NCBI GenBank assembly: GCA_021613535.1
Contig: CP075492.1
Span: forward strand, 13,578,001 to 13,642,000
Direction: 5' to 3'
From: Adineta vaga
Taxonomy: Eukaryota > Rotifera
Length of the DNA stretch: 64,000 nucleotides
The notes under the pieces were generated by a model. That model had not been told where the DNA came from. It saw only the letters and a program-made list of their open reading frames with translations, and did not search any database. Shown one piece after another: positions 24,016-35,428 of the stretch. Numbering within the stretch: the first letter of the stretch is position 1; each line of letters opens with the position of its first letter. Position numbers and translations under genes: made by a program.

Positions 24016-24438
24016 ATGAGCATATCGACAGGTAAATGTTTGTGTGAACAAATTACTGTTTCAATCTCCAAAGATATACTCAATTCATCCGATAAAATTG
24101 CCATCTGTCATTGTAAAAACTGTTGTCGAGCTGGTGGTTTCCTCGGAGCAATTAGCATCATTATTCCTGAGACAGATGTCAAAATCGAAGGACAACCAAA
24201 AATTTATCAAGATCCTAATACGGATAGTGGAACACCAATTCAACGTGCTTTCTGTGGCAATTGTGGTAGTCCAGTTTATACAGCGACAAGAAAAGTACCT
24301 GGTATTCTTGTTGTTAAATTAGGATTATTTGATAACATTCCAAAACCAACAATAGAAGGATATTGTAAATCAATGCCATCATGGGCTAAACCTATTGACG
24401 GTATACAACATTTTGATACAATGCCATCAAAGGAATAG
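24016..24438 (+). CDS. GFA-family (glutathione-dependent formaldehyde-activating-like) zinc protein
   Basis: 140 residues, ATG at 24016, no intron. The zinc ligands of the GFA/CENP-V fold are all visible: Cys8-x-Cys10 (KCLC), Cys31-His-Cys33-x2-Cys36 (CHCKNC) and Cys80-x2-Cys83 (FCGNCGSP). The length equals the family's usual single-domain size. Family members bind glutathione adducts, but most are uncharacterised, so the formaldehyde reaction is not assured. The single-exon form and the many bacterial and fungal relatives make horizontal origin possible. Confidence 0.85.
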   Translation: MSISTGKCLCEQITVSISKDILNSSDKIAICHCKNCCRAGGFLGAISIIIPETDVKIEGQPKIYQDPNTDSGTPIQRAFCGNCGSPVYTATRKVPGILVVKLGLFDNIPKPTIEGYCKSMPSWAKPIDGIQHFDTMPSKE

Positions 24439-24971
24439 TATTTTATCTAATTTTATGTTTCTTCTGTGTAATAAGAAATAAAAAACTTTAGACAAAAAAA
24501 TATGGTGTAAGACTCATTCAAGAATATGACAAGGTCGGTGATCATACCTGTACGTAAATCATTTTCTCATCAATGACATATCTATATTGCTAATTGTTGT
24601 CTTTTTTCTTTTCTCATAAAGAATGTTTTAATCGAACGATGTAGAATAAGAATATTCTTACCGGTAAAGATACGGTTTGAGTAATCGCTTATTTTACATA
24701 TAGCTAATTTTCTTATTGTGAGGCATGATATAAATGATATATACAGAATGCGTATACACGTGGGAGTAACCATGCCTCGCTGCTTTCCCATCATATATCT
24801 ACATACTTATACCTAGTAATAATCACTTAAGTGCAGAAAGATAGTACAGTCATCAGTTATCACAATCAAAATATAAACAAATAGGTAAGTGCAAATTTAT
24901 AAAAACCAAAAGTCAAAGTAAACTTTCACTTGTAGATTTCATTTGTAATTACCATCATAACTGTTATAGTA

Positions 24972-25424
24972 ATGTTAACATTTTTAAATCTGATTTTCTT
25001 TGGTATGTTATTCACGGAAATATCTTCTACAGTTATTCTTAGTTCACCTAAACCAAAATCTGTCGCCACGATTGAAAATATGACTCCAGAAATATACAAA
25101 TCTCTATTAGCTACTAGTCAGTTGAAACTTGTTCGACAAGATGGAAACATATACATTCCAAATCCGACTTCAAGTTCACCAAAAGACCCATGCATGCAAC
25201 ATTTCTATCGATGGCTTAACATCAATCTAACGTATTTTCAATCGTGGGCAAATTCGCATTGTGTACCATACAGAGGTGTTTATGGAAATGATTGTACCTA
25301 TATACTATTTCAAGTTAATCCACAGGTCCCAACTTGTACGAATTGGTGGCACTATGAAGATCTAAAGTCAATAGAAATTCCCGAATATCTTGATTACAGA
25401 ACTGATCTGTCAGCAAATTCATAG
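24972..25424 (+). CDS. small secreted cysteine-containing protein, unknown
   Basis: 150 residues, ATG at 24972, no intron. Signal peptide (MLTFLNLIFFGMLFTEISS). The mature part has five or so cysteines and many aromatic residues, including CMQHFYRWL, FQSWANSHCVPYRG, NDCTYILF and CTNWWHYEDL. No family recognised. It is probably secreted or luminal. Confidence 0.6.
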   Translation: MLTFLNLIFFGMLFTEISSTVILSSPKPKSVATIENMTPEIYKSLLATSQLKLVRQDGNIYIPNPTSSSPKDPCMQHFYRWLNINLTYFQSWANSHCVPYRGVYGNDCTYILFQVNPQVPTCTNWWHYEDLKSIEIPEYLDYRTDLSANS

Positions 25425-25732
25425 TATATGCATAAATATATCAAATTTTTTGTTGAACGAAAAATAAATTGATAACATCTATGAATAAAACTCCTTCCTT
25501 TAACGCTAAACAGGATAACAGAATGACAAAAAATTTCAAATATTTATTTAAATTCTTGCCTATACATGATGAATAGTGACATCTTCTCAAACATGAAAAC
25601 TATACGTGATTCAGTATAGAAAAGAGGAATGAAAAACTAAGATTTGTGAATGATGTCAAATCGATAATATATATAAATACGTATTTTCTTGTGCGATCGT
25701 GATTGACGTTAGAGTTATTATTACTAACAACA

Positions 25733-26913
25733 ATGTATCACACTGTTCGTATTCGAGACCTTAAACCAACAATATTAGAGAATGTTCTTGATCATCAACA
25801 TACAACTGAAGTTGATCAGAAGAATTTGATTATACCCGAACGGTATTGGCAACACTCAATTGACTCGTCAGCAAACTATAAGCAGTCGAGAGACTTTCAG
25901 ACTTATTTTCAAGCCAATGGACCTTATACAAATTTAATCTATGATGGTCATGCACTTTTTCAAGCATATTTGACTGCGTATAACGCACATGAAGACATCG
26001 TACTATCTCCTGATGATATTTGGTTAATGATTACGATTTATTATTGGCGATATGTTTCCAAAAATGCTGAAAAATTACGACGACTATTTGTTGATCATGA
26101 TAAAAAGACAGAACTTCTTGTTAATATTATGAGTATGAAGCCAGAGTAAGTAATAGACATATTTTGCATGAAATGAGACGTAAAGTCAGCGAACATGTAA
26201 AGAATGATATTGTTGATCTTCTTGCATCGCATTTTTCCATAACAGGTTCAGTCGAAGGTCTCCTGTCATTAGCATGTATTATGCATGCATTCAAAGAATA
26301 TTTTGATTATACACAATGTCTATGTGTATGTAGTATTCGAAACGTACATTTTATGGGTACTCTTGATGATTGGAAATTATTAAGAAAAAAAGCAGAAGAA
26401 TTAAAGAAATTCACAATACCATCAACCAAACATATCGAACCATCAAAAGATTTCGGCAACTATCTTGGTGGCATTCTACCGATACTAGATCAGTTTATTA
26501 AAACATATGAAGGCAATGTTGATAATAAATTTTGGGATACAATATTCGATTATACTAAAGCTGGTGTATATAGACCATCGGGGTAAGTTGAAGCTTATAA
26601 CAACAGTTTCAATTTTTAATGATTGTTTATCTATTTAAAGTATTTACTAAGAGGTCGACGCCATACGTGGTTGGTTCCTTCATCTTTGCTTTGGTATGCT
26701 CATACAGACAATATCAATATAGAAGGTGTACAATTGGAGCATATTGGCTTAGGTGCTATTTCAGTGCCTGTTAAATTAGTAAATTTAGTCAAAGGAGGTC
26801 AAGAGTCATCATGTCACGTTGTCGGTGGCTTTCATGGAATTCATTCAACAAAAGATGGCAAACATCGGGCAGTGATGAGTGTTGCTGTTTTCGAAAAACT
26901 TGAATCAAAATGA
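25733..26913 (+). CDS. DUF4419 protein with an 11-nt GT...AG scar
   Basis: ATG 25733 (MYHTVRIRDL). DUF4419 hallmarks follow: GPYTNLIYDGHALFQAYL, LSPDDIWLMI and LRRLFVDHDKKTELLV. The frame closes at 26147, but cutting out the 11 bases at 26146-26156 (GTAAGTAATAG) joins MKPE to HILHEMRRKV in frame. Reading then continues to 26582. A normal 69-nt intron (26583-26651) leads to the last exon, 26652-26913. The family is widespread in fungi and bdelloids and its function is unknown. Either the 11-mer is an intron that lost its interior, leaving a broken gene, or it is an assembly gap. Confidence 0.7.
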
Positions 26914-27558
26914 TAATCGTTTTTCATTCAATAATTTTTGTTTTAAACAATACATTGTTTTTGAAATATGTTTATAAAACATTGTCAGCACATATTTCGA
27001 AACAAAATACGATGTGTTTTTTCTCACCTATTTTCATTCTTTCAAGGTTTTCATAATGACTGAAATGAAATAGAAAAAATAAAAGAAGAAAGAAGAAACA
27101 ATCGTTTGCTTCTAGAACATTCAATCGTTAAGTTTTTTGCTTTATTCATGTGTATAGAGACGCATATATAGACGGGGTAAGTTTTTCATCAACAAATTCA
27201 AACAATAGAAATCGATTAATCAAAAAAGAATCAGTTGATGCTACTGCTACATTACAAAACGTTCTCGTGTATTTTGTTGGAAATATTCCGGTTAAGAATA
27301 ACTCAAAATAAACATGCCATGCAAAAATTTACAGACACTTTTCTCTTAGACAATGATGTTTTTTTACTCATTCTTCATGCTGTTTTTCAGGCATGATTCT
27401 ATATAGAATGCAAAACATCGTCGCTGAAGCTGACTAGATTCTTTTATACTAGTCATTTCCTTTTTTATAACTATCTCAATGTTTCCAAAACATATTCCCG
27501 TTCAGTTTCATTCTTGTTAGCTTAAATTTTATTTTAGAATAGCATAAACATTATCGTA
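26914..27558. other. intergenic, no gene seen
   Basis: Stop-rich between two plus-strand genes; no RNA gene or repeat recognised. Confidence 0.4.
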
Positions 27559-29329
27559 ATGAGTACAATAGTTCAATCGTCACAACTAGTAATAGTACCA
27601 AAACAAAAATTAGATCAATCATGTTCGAATTGCGGTTCAACAGCTCATTTTACTTGCATTGAACATTGTAAAGCGAGTTTATGTTCACGATGCGCTACCA
27701 GACATCATGTTATTACTATACAACAAATGCAGCAACTTCTTAAACGATTAAAAATTTATCAAATTGATTCAGCTCGTTTTGTTCAGTCGTCAGATTCATT
27801 GAAGAAATCTCTCGATATTTCGATTAAGTAAGTTTTCACGAAAAGCATTCTGTAATTTTTCAAAAATTCTTCTTTAGTCTTAACTTGACGTTAGTAGAAA
27901 ATGATCCTCAACAAGTTTACATAACTATTCTCGATGAAAATTTGAAAAAAGATCGATTAATCGATGCTAAAATTTTGACAGATTTAGAAGATTATCTTAG
28001 TAGTGTTGGTACCGTTCGAATCATTCGAACTTCTCGATCTTCAACAATCTCACGTAGTTTCAATACAAGAAGACGTCTACTTCGTCGACCTCAAGTTAGA
28101 TCACTATCAGCAGGTATTAGCTGGACAAAAACAATAACTGCATCACTGAACATTCAAAAACATTTTCAAATTTCTAATGAACCATCGGTTTCACTTACTG
28201 AATATCCAGTCGCTATTTCATTAAATAATCATTATTCTGAAACATTTTTTTGTCAATGGGAAGATAATAGTGTCATCTTTCTAAGCAAATGTTCTATTGA
28301 TATATATACACGTGGTTCTGGTTTGACATGGTCAATTCCACTTCATCATATTTTGAATAATATGAAAGATAAAGTTCTTGCAGGCACTTGGTGTTCTTAT
28401 CTTCATCGTTTGGTTCTTGTTGGTCGATATTGCTTCTATTTGTATGATTTAAGTCGTCAAAAAGTACGAAGTGTTTGTGATTGCGGATGTGGTGGTTGTT
28501 GTGGTAGTAGTACAGTACCACCAAAACCAGATCGATATACCAAATTAACATTTCGATGTCCACCAATTTATGATGATTATCCAAATTCTCCAAGATTTCT
28601 GGATTGTAGTTTTAATGAATATTTATTCTATGGTATGTATCGCGAAAAAAAATTAGTTTGTCAATATAGTCGTCCCTTTTAATTCTATTTAGCTTACAAA
28701 TCGGAAAAAGATACATACCGATTGGAAGTTTATTCTGTAACGCAAATATTTGATCTTCTGGATGAAGAACAAGAAATACAATCATCTACACACGTTTCCG
28801 GAGGTCTCAGATCGAATGATATCAAAATGAAACCACTCAATACTCTAATAATCAACGGTCAAATAGCTGCTATCTGTGTAACAAATGATCGTTTAGCCAT
28901 TGTCTATCGACGTTTACGAGAACAAGATAAATTACCTACCAATTGGAAAAATCCATTGAAATTCGATCATTATTTCGCATTATTTGATCATTCACTGATA
29001 AAATTAACGGAAGATGTTCTTCTCTTATACCGACAATTCGATGGATAACAGCAATTGTACCTTTTGGAACTGAATATGAGTATCTTCTCTGTGATCCTCT
29101 TGGTCAACAATTACTTCTCTATCAAGCGTTTAGTGGTAAAATTATCAATCGATTTCATCTTGCATGCGTTCAAGGTTGTTGTTTAATGGATGGTCGATTA
29201 GTTTTATGGGTAAGGCAAGCATTTCCAAATTCACCAATCGGAAAACTACACTTTATGAGTGCACCACATTTGGAAAAATACAGAATGGAAACAAAACGGT
29301 CTCAAATAGTGAGAGAATCGCAGAATTAA
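27559..29329 (+). CDS. B-box zinc-finger protein with large C-terminal domain (one frameshift)
   Basis: Exons 27559-27827, 27878-28632 and 28693 to the end; introns of 50 and 60 nt. The N-terminus has a B-box-like zinc motif: CSNCGSTAHFTCIEHC, then CSRCATRHH. A region of about 400 residues follows that is beta-strand-rich and may be a degenerate propeller; it contains an unusual cysteine run (VCDCGCGGCCG). Near 29030 the frame must change by one base: the first frame closes after LLYRQFDG, while ITAIVPFGTEYEYLLCDPLG continues in another frame to the stop at 29327-29329. B-box proteins act as ubiquitin ligase parts or scaffolds; no RING is present here. It may be dying or carry an assembly error. 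Confidence 0.6.
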
Positions 29330-29437
29330 CCTTTTCGATTGACTTTTCTTAAACTTTAACTCAAAGATTTTCTTTTTTTCTTCTCATATTTTCTTTTGAC
29401 TAATAAATTCGAGTCCTTTTATTACAAGTATAGTTAT

Positions 29438-30276
29438 TCATGCCACAATTAAAGTCACAATAAGTGAAATAACAAGTATCGAATGTAAACAAGTTACAAA
29501 TTGAGCCCAAAATGGATGATTATCTGGAAATTGATTTTTTATAAAAGGTATCAATAACAATTGATTCGGATCTTTACACAAAATATAATTCCATATCAAA
29601 GCCAAAATATATGAAGTAATCAAAACGAATTGAAAACTTAATACAAGTATTGATCTGACAATATTAAAATACCAAAGATGAAATGCTAGCATTTGTTGCC
29701 CAACAGCAAATACTATCATCAAACGATTAAGACGCATCTACAATAAGAAAATAACGAGTAGATACTTAGAAAACAGAGAGAAAAACAAACCTCATATAAT
29801 ACTTGAAAAGAATACTTGGCACGAAGCATGTCCGGTTTACGTTTTAGATGTCCAGTTATCCACCCAAAATCCATTCTCAATGAAGTTAAATATACATGTA
29901 CCATAAACATTGTCGGCACATGTAATAATGCTACTAGTTTGCTATCATTATAATGAATGATGATTTCCAAGCATAATGAAATTATACTAATGAACGTTGT
30001 CAAATATAATCGATATTTATCAGTACGACATACCAGAATTAAACATAACAAAATGAATTGTAAATCACGATCTAATGATAATTGTTCATGAGTAATAGCT
30101 AACATGAATAATATGGAAGAAATAGTGATACATGGGAACCATCGAGTACAATGACGTAATTGTTTGATTGATTCACGGATTTGGCTGTTTTTATTTTGAT
30201 AATAATCAGCATGAAAATACAATTCTTTATAAACTGTAAATAATAGAAATGACCAAAAATGTATAAAATCAAACAT
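29438..30276 (-). CDS. multi-pass membrane protein, unknown
   Basis: Exons 30276-29791 and 29737-29438; the 53-nt intron has GTTTGT...TTGTAG. About 261 residues if ATG 30276 (MFDFIHFWSF) is used. The frame stays open upstream to 30456 without an ATG, so an extra 5' exon may exist. Six or so hydrophobic helices are seen, for example SSILFMLAITHEQLS, LYLTTFISIISLCLEIIIHY, SFQFVLITSYILALIWNYI and SILVISLIVTLIVA at the very end. Family not recognised. Confidence 0.55.
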
Positions 30277-30739
30277 GTTTTTCTTTCTCGACGGTGATAA
30301 GTCACTTTTCAATGATGTTAATTCAAAAAAGCAGAAAAGGAGACAAAAGATACATTTAACAAAATTTGAAACAAGGGCATTACTTTCGTTTCTTATCAAT
30401 TTTTTTCCCCGACGTATACAGAACGGGAAGAAAAAAAGAATCACGTGTTGATTCACATCATCGTATTACTTTATACTCATTTACTTTCGATATCAATTGT
30501 ACAATATCAATATGGCGAATAACACAAATAAAAATGATTATGATTGAAATACCTTGGCAGAAAATATATTGAATTGAAAGATTTATCACCGTAGATAAAT
30601 CAAAGAACAGACATCTTCTAATTGCACACTTTGACGTTGAATCTTATTGGTGTTAATAAATCGAAAGAAATGATAGAATACGCGAATAAGTAAATGCAAA
30701 AGATGATACAATATACTCATATTGAAACTGTTGATCAGT

Positions 30740-31130
30740 TATCACAGGTTGTTTCTAATATTTCTAAAATTATATTTGTGAAATTTTCATTGGCATTACA
30801 CCGAATCCTTTTTGTAATTATTCATATGATTCTATTGAAAACTTAATTCATCATGGTATTAAATTTACTTTCCCTGAAGAAAATCAATCTCTCAAAGATG
30901 AGTATGTCTTATGGAATTACACTTATTAATCGTTGGTATAGTGTATAAACTTTCGAAAAAATATTTAAACAAGCTGATGGTTGCCTTTCGAAGTAATTAG
31001 AAACAAAGACAATGCTTATATAGTTGATATTAAGAATAGCAAAGCAGTTATTTGACTCATTGCTTCAAAGATATAAACTGAATGTAGCATTCGAACAGAT
31101 TTTTCTTCGTCAATAAAATCAGACGAAAAG
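30740..31130 (+). pseudogene. possible decayed coding remnant
   Basis: Short peptides with coding-like composition occur in changing frames (ENLIHHGIKFTFPEENQSL, then DNAYIVDIKNSKAVI followed by a stop and LIASKI). No single open frame, no family recognised. Low confidence. Confidence 0.25.
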
Positions 31131-31213
31131 TAAGTCTTTTTTTTAATCATTAGATCCGATTAATTTTAATACTAACTATATACATAACATATAACCAAAT
31201 AACGATGTTCGTT

Positions 31214-31916
31214 CTATATATTTGTTTCTGTATTTTGCCAGGATGATACTGGTTTAACAACAATCGATGATGACTCTTCTTGTGACTTCATGGTTTGCTG
31301 ATTACTATTCAATAATGTCTGTAATTGCTGCTGTGTATCTCGTTCTGGTGATATTGTTTTGGTATATTTTTGAAAACGTCGTCTCATGATGAGAAGTACA
31401 ATAGTGATAGAAATTAGTATGCATCCCAAAATGAACAAAGTGTAGGCTTTCAATTTCCTTGGTCGACTCCATTGCCAACCCCATTGAATAATTGAAGTTT
31501 CATTTCGAGAATGATAACAAGAATATGTATTATTCACCTATAAATTACAATTGATCAAAAATAAATGTATCTCATAATTCATCTCTTCTTACCTGATATT
31601 TTCGTGCTTGAATCCATGCCCATCGATCTGATCGTGTACCAGTTGATTCAATCACATAGTCTTCTTTCGTTTCATTCTCATATATCACAGTAATATTCCA
31701 ACATGGAAAATAATTATATCTTGTATGTTTTACATTAAGTGATCGAACTTGACAACGTCCAATAATTAATGTTCTTAATTTATATATATCTTGTGAACCG
31801 GTATATACGAATAGAGCACCAAGAAAACAACAAATACCAACAACAAGTACAATACAAGAATTTTGATCTTTTGTTAAATGTTTCTTTGGCCTGGAAGAAG
31901 CAAAAGACAATACCAT
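31214..31916 (-). CDS. two-TM protein with cysteine-bearing extracellular loop (slo-beta/TipE-like topology)
   Basis: Exons 31916-31593 and 31537-31214; the 55-nt intron is CAG|GTAAG...TTATAG, phase 0; 215 residues. A first helix (SCIVLVVGICCFLGALFVY) is followed by a loop of about 110 residues. The loop has cysteines (GRCQVRSL, NYFPCWNITV, YSCYHSRNE) and N-glycosylation sites. Then come a second helix (LFILGCILISITIVLLIM) and a basic, glutamine-rich cytoplasmic tail. Two TMs around a disulphide-bonded loop is the plan of BK-channel beta subunits and TipE. The similarity I can see is topological only, so an ion-channel role is a hypothesis. Confidence 0.55.
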
Positions 31917-32713
31917 GTTGTATAGTTATGTATCAGCTACTGACACCATAGACAAGCACATGATTGCATAATTTACAGAGAGACCGCCAAGTAAGAGGAA
32001 AGAATGAGAGAAAGAAAACGAAATATATATATATATATATATATAATAACTCGTGATCGATACACTCAGCGGAAAAGATATTATGCAGGAATATTTTCTT
32101 TTTCTCTCTTCTTTCCTTTCTTTACAAGCTATGGAATGTAGAATGTAATGTTTTTTTTCGTTCTTGGTTATTACATGCATTCTGTTTCATCTTGCAGAAT
32201 TGTAAAATAGTGTTGCATGTAGTTCATTTATTTCAAAGAATTGCTTGATGTGACAGATGTTTAGAAGTGTTATTTTGCATAATGACACTTGTTATTGATA
32301 TCGTTAGAATTGAAATAGATAGAAGAGTGTCCCTCTTTCGAAAGACGAGACCTTGAAAACTTTTATCGAAATTACCATTTCATCGATCTGGACACGTTGA
32401 TATTTGCTCCACAAATAATGAAACTATAAAATAATCGTTTGTTAATTACCTCTTGAACTGAAATAGCGGGGTGAAAGAATTAAAAAAAATCGACGATCAT
32501 TTAAAGAGAGTGTATTGCTCAATTTTTTTCTCTTTTCTTCTTTCTTTCACATGCTCTATGATATCACACACATATATATATATATCATTCAAGGCATTCT
32601 TATGAATAGGTAGACATATAATATAATACTTTCCAAGGATTTACCTTGATTCTTCAAAACAAAAAAAAGCTATTCTATCATCGTGGTTCACATTGTATTT
32701 TCATTTTAGAACG
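31917..32713. other. intergenic with (TA)n
   Basis: Contains a TA dinucleotide run at about 32023-32045 and a shorter one at 32572-32585. A T-rich tract ending TTTTAG lies just before the BAHD start at 32714. It looks like a splice acceptor, for a 5'-UTR intron or a spliced-leader site. Confidence 0.4.
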
Positions 32714-33937
32714 ATGTCATGTTCTTTAATTTCTTCTGAAGATCTTTCATTAAGTGATTTGATTGTACCTGTTTGTTATACACGTTTACTTCTTATTTAT
32801 GATTATATTATCAATGATTTAGAAAAACCTTTATTAAAATTTCTTCATAGATATTGTCGTAGTGTTTTCAAACGAATTATTGATAATAAATTAGTCGATT
32901 CTATTGATCGACCAACAATTTTTACGCGTAAAAGTAACAGAAATATTTCCATATCTTCATTCAATATTGAACAAAATGATATCTTTCCTTATGGACGAAT
33001 ACCCGATGATCATTCACCTCTCTTTTTCTTTCATCAATTAACTTTAAAAGATGGAACATTATTAGCAATTGGTATTCATCATCGTCTTACTGATGGTCAT
33101 GGATTGATCAATTTATTGTATCGATTTTCTGTTTGGTTGTTACGAGTACAAGTACCATTCTTATTTGAACATGATCGTTCATTACTAGCTAAACATATAG
33201 CTCCTACAATTTTATATGAACATCGTGAATATTATATCGAAGATTCTTCTCTATTATCACGGGGAATTAGTCAATCTGAAATAGAAACCGATGTTATTAT
33301 TAAATGTTATAGAAAACAAGATTTATTTTCTAAATTACATATTACTAGTAAACATGTATCATTCAATGATGTTCTTGTATCTTGGTTAACTAAAACTATT
33401 AGTCGTATTCGTCGTGTACCTCGTGAAACACTTGTTAAAATTGGTATGCCAACAAATGGACGAGCTGTATTAAGATTAGATGAAGATTATTTTGGTAATT
33501 GTGTTTTTTATATCTATATTCCATTTATTATGTCAGATCTTCAATCATTATCAGTTAATGATTTATCTGAACGAGTACATGAAGAACGCAAACGTTGTAT
33601 GACACGTACTTACATTGAATCAGCATTAGCTTATATCAAATATAATATGGCAAAATCAAATCATACTGTATGTCCAATATTCAATCTGTTCGATGAATAT
33701 GATCTTGCATTTACAAACTGGTCACGATTTCCAATGTATCAAATTGATTTTGGTCGAGGACCACCTCGTCGTGTATTTCTTCCACCAGGCAAGAGACGAA
33801 ATGGAATGATCACGATATTACCAACAGTAGATGGAGATAATGAAATCGAACTCTATATTCGACTTGATAAAAAATATATCGTAGAATTATCAAAGACATT
33901 GAGTTTATATGAATTTCAAAAGAAAGCTATTCGTTAA
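32714..33937 (+). CDS. BAHD-type acyltransferase
   Basis: 407 residues from ATG 32714, one exon. The two family signatures are intact: HHRLTDGHG at residues 122-130, with the catalytic HxxxD (His123, Asp127), and a DFGxG variant near residue 345 (IDFGRGPPRRVFLPPG) that shapes the fold. The overall length is slightly below the plant and fungal norm of about 430-460, mostly in the N-terminal part. BAHD enzymes move acyl groups from CoA thioesters to alcohols or amines of small molecules in the cytosol. The family is typical of plants and fungi and unusual in animals, so horizontal origin is likely. It is followed by a dioxygenase and an esterase gene that could act on related metabolites. Confidence 0.85.
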   Translation: MSCSLISSEDLSLSDLIVPVCYTRLLLIYDYIINDLEKPLLKFLHRYCRSVFKRIIDNKLVDSIDRPTIFTRKSNRNISISSFNIEQNDIFPYGRIPDDHSPLFFFHQLTLKDGTLLAIGIHHRLTDGHGLINLLYRFSVWLLRVQVPFLFEHDRSLLAKHIAPTILYEHREYYIEDSSLLSRGISQSEIETDVIIKCYRKQDLFSKLHITSKHVSFNDVLVSWLTKTISRIRRVPRETLVKIGMPTNGRAVLRLDEDYFGNCVFYIYIPFIMSDLQSLSVNDLSERVHEERKRCMTRTYIESALAYIKYNMAKSNHTVCPIFNLFDEYDLAFTNWSRFPMYQIDFGRGPPRRVFLPPGKRRNGMITILPTVDGDNEIELYIRLDKKYIVELSKTLSLYEFQKKAIR

Positions 33938-34609
33938 TACAATTTGTATAGATTGAGAACTTCTTAAGAATAAAATTACCTAAGAGTCAAAATATGTTTT
34001 TTATTTTTTGAAAAATCTTCTTATACAATGTTTTACAGAACTTTCAAAATTAAAAGTATGCACCAGAACGACGATTACGTTTGAAAATAAACTATACGTA
34101 GTAAAAAATCGCATTCTTTACAAGGGTATTCATGCAATATTATTAAACAAAAAGTACTACAATCTCAACAAATAAATATCGTCTACATTAAATATCATTT
34201 TTAGAAACAGCATTACAATCAAACGTCTTTTAATAGTCTTCGTACAGTTATTCAATTCAATTCTCCGATAATCTCGATATCACAATACTTTAACTATGAA
34301 AATTAATCTAATTTAATGTCAATAGTAAATTAGAAAATTTAACGAAAAAAGCAATGGTTGGTCAATATAGTTACGAACAAAAAAAATTGATCTGGTCTTT
34401 ATTTCAGTACTGTTCCAACTAAAAACTTCACTGCGCTTTTCTCTTATTCACTTATAACAATAGTCTCTCGTTTAGTGAAGGATACATGTATTAGAAAGAA
34501 CACAGTGAAACATCGAGCGCGAGAGAAAGAAAGAAGAAAAAAAAGAAATACAACATATAATAAAACACGTGCAAAAACAATCGAGGAAGAAAACAAAAGT
34601 CACCATCAA
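33938..34609. other. intergenic, no gene seen
   Basis: AT-rich; probably the 3' end of the BAHD gene and the promoter of the dioxygenase gene. Confidence 0.4.
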
Positions 34610-35395
34610 ATGCATATTAACTATTTGAAATGGGATGGATTTAAATCTGGTCTTCAAGAATTAATCAATCAAATTCGTCAATGTATGAAAATGAACAATG
34701 GTGGTATTTGTATAATAAAGGATGTCCCTATCAATGATGATAATGTTGCATTGTTATCTATTGCTAATGCTTTTAATGGTACTCTACTTCGTGATACACG
34801 AATGCCAGCTCGTGCTATGGAAGCTAACTGTGTTATTTATCGTGTAGAAGAAGATCTATTAAATACGGATGAATATGCCTATTCAGCAACCAATCAACAT
34901 TTTCCTCTTCATACTGATTGTGCTCATTTTCTTTATCCACCTCAACTAATGATGTTACTCTGTTGTCGACCATCATCACTAAATCCAGAACATGGTAAAA
35001 CAATATTAACACATGTAAATGATATTGTAGAAAAACTAACTGACGAAGATAGAACGAATCTTACTCAACTTCAATTTCCTTGGTGGCAAAGTAGAAGTAT
35101 AGTACGAGCACCAATTTTATCTCAAGATCAACAAACAAATAGATGGTTTGTTCGTTTTAATCAAGCAACACTTGAACGTGAAATGAATAATGATGAATTT
35201 AGAAATACATCTGCTTTACAATCATTCATCAAATTATTACAATCAATCGAAACTGATCCAAACAATACAATCACATTGACTACTGGTGATCTATTAATTG
35301 TACATAATCAACGTATTCTACATGGTCGAACTGCATTTCCATCTGGAAGTTCACGTTTACTCAAACGAATTCGTATACGTGTACCAGATCTCTGA
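34610..35395 (+). CDS. TauD/TfdA-family Fe(II)/2-oxoglutarate dioxygenase
   Basis: 261 residues from ATG 34610 (MHINYLKWDG); the upstream open part lacks an ATG. The N-terminus has GGICIIKDVPI. The iron site is HTD in HFPLHTDCAHF, the distal His is in VHNQRILHGRTAF, and the 2-oxoglutarate-binding Arg is most likely one of those in RLLKRIRIRV near the end. These enzymes hydroxylate or desaturate small molecules using O2 and 2-oxoglutarate. The substrate is unknown. No intron. The family is mainly bacterial, fungal and plant. Its position 0.7 kb after the BAHD gene, same strand, suggests but does not prove a common pathway. Confidence 0.8.
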   Translation: MHINYLKWDGFKSGLQELINQIRQCMKMNNGGICIIKDVPINDDNVALLSIANAFNGTLLRDTRMPARAMEANCVIYRVEEDLLNTDEYAYSATNQHFPLHTDCAHFLYPPQLMMLLCCRPSSLNPEHGKTILTHVNDIVEKLTDEDRTNLTQLQFPWWQSRSIVRAPILSQDQQTNRWFVRFNQATLEREMNNDEFRNTSALQSFIKLLQSIETDPNNTITLTTGDLLIVHNQRILHGRTAFPSGSSRLLKRIRIRVPDL

Positions 35396-35428
35396 ACATT
35401 CTGAATTTCATTGCTAGAACATTGACAT

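Noticed and set aside
28294-28593. Minus-strand open frame inside the B-box gene
   Set aside because: It is a shadow of the plus-strand coding exon, with His/Asn-rich composition from reversed codons.
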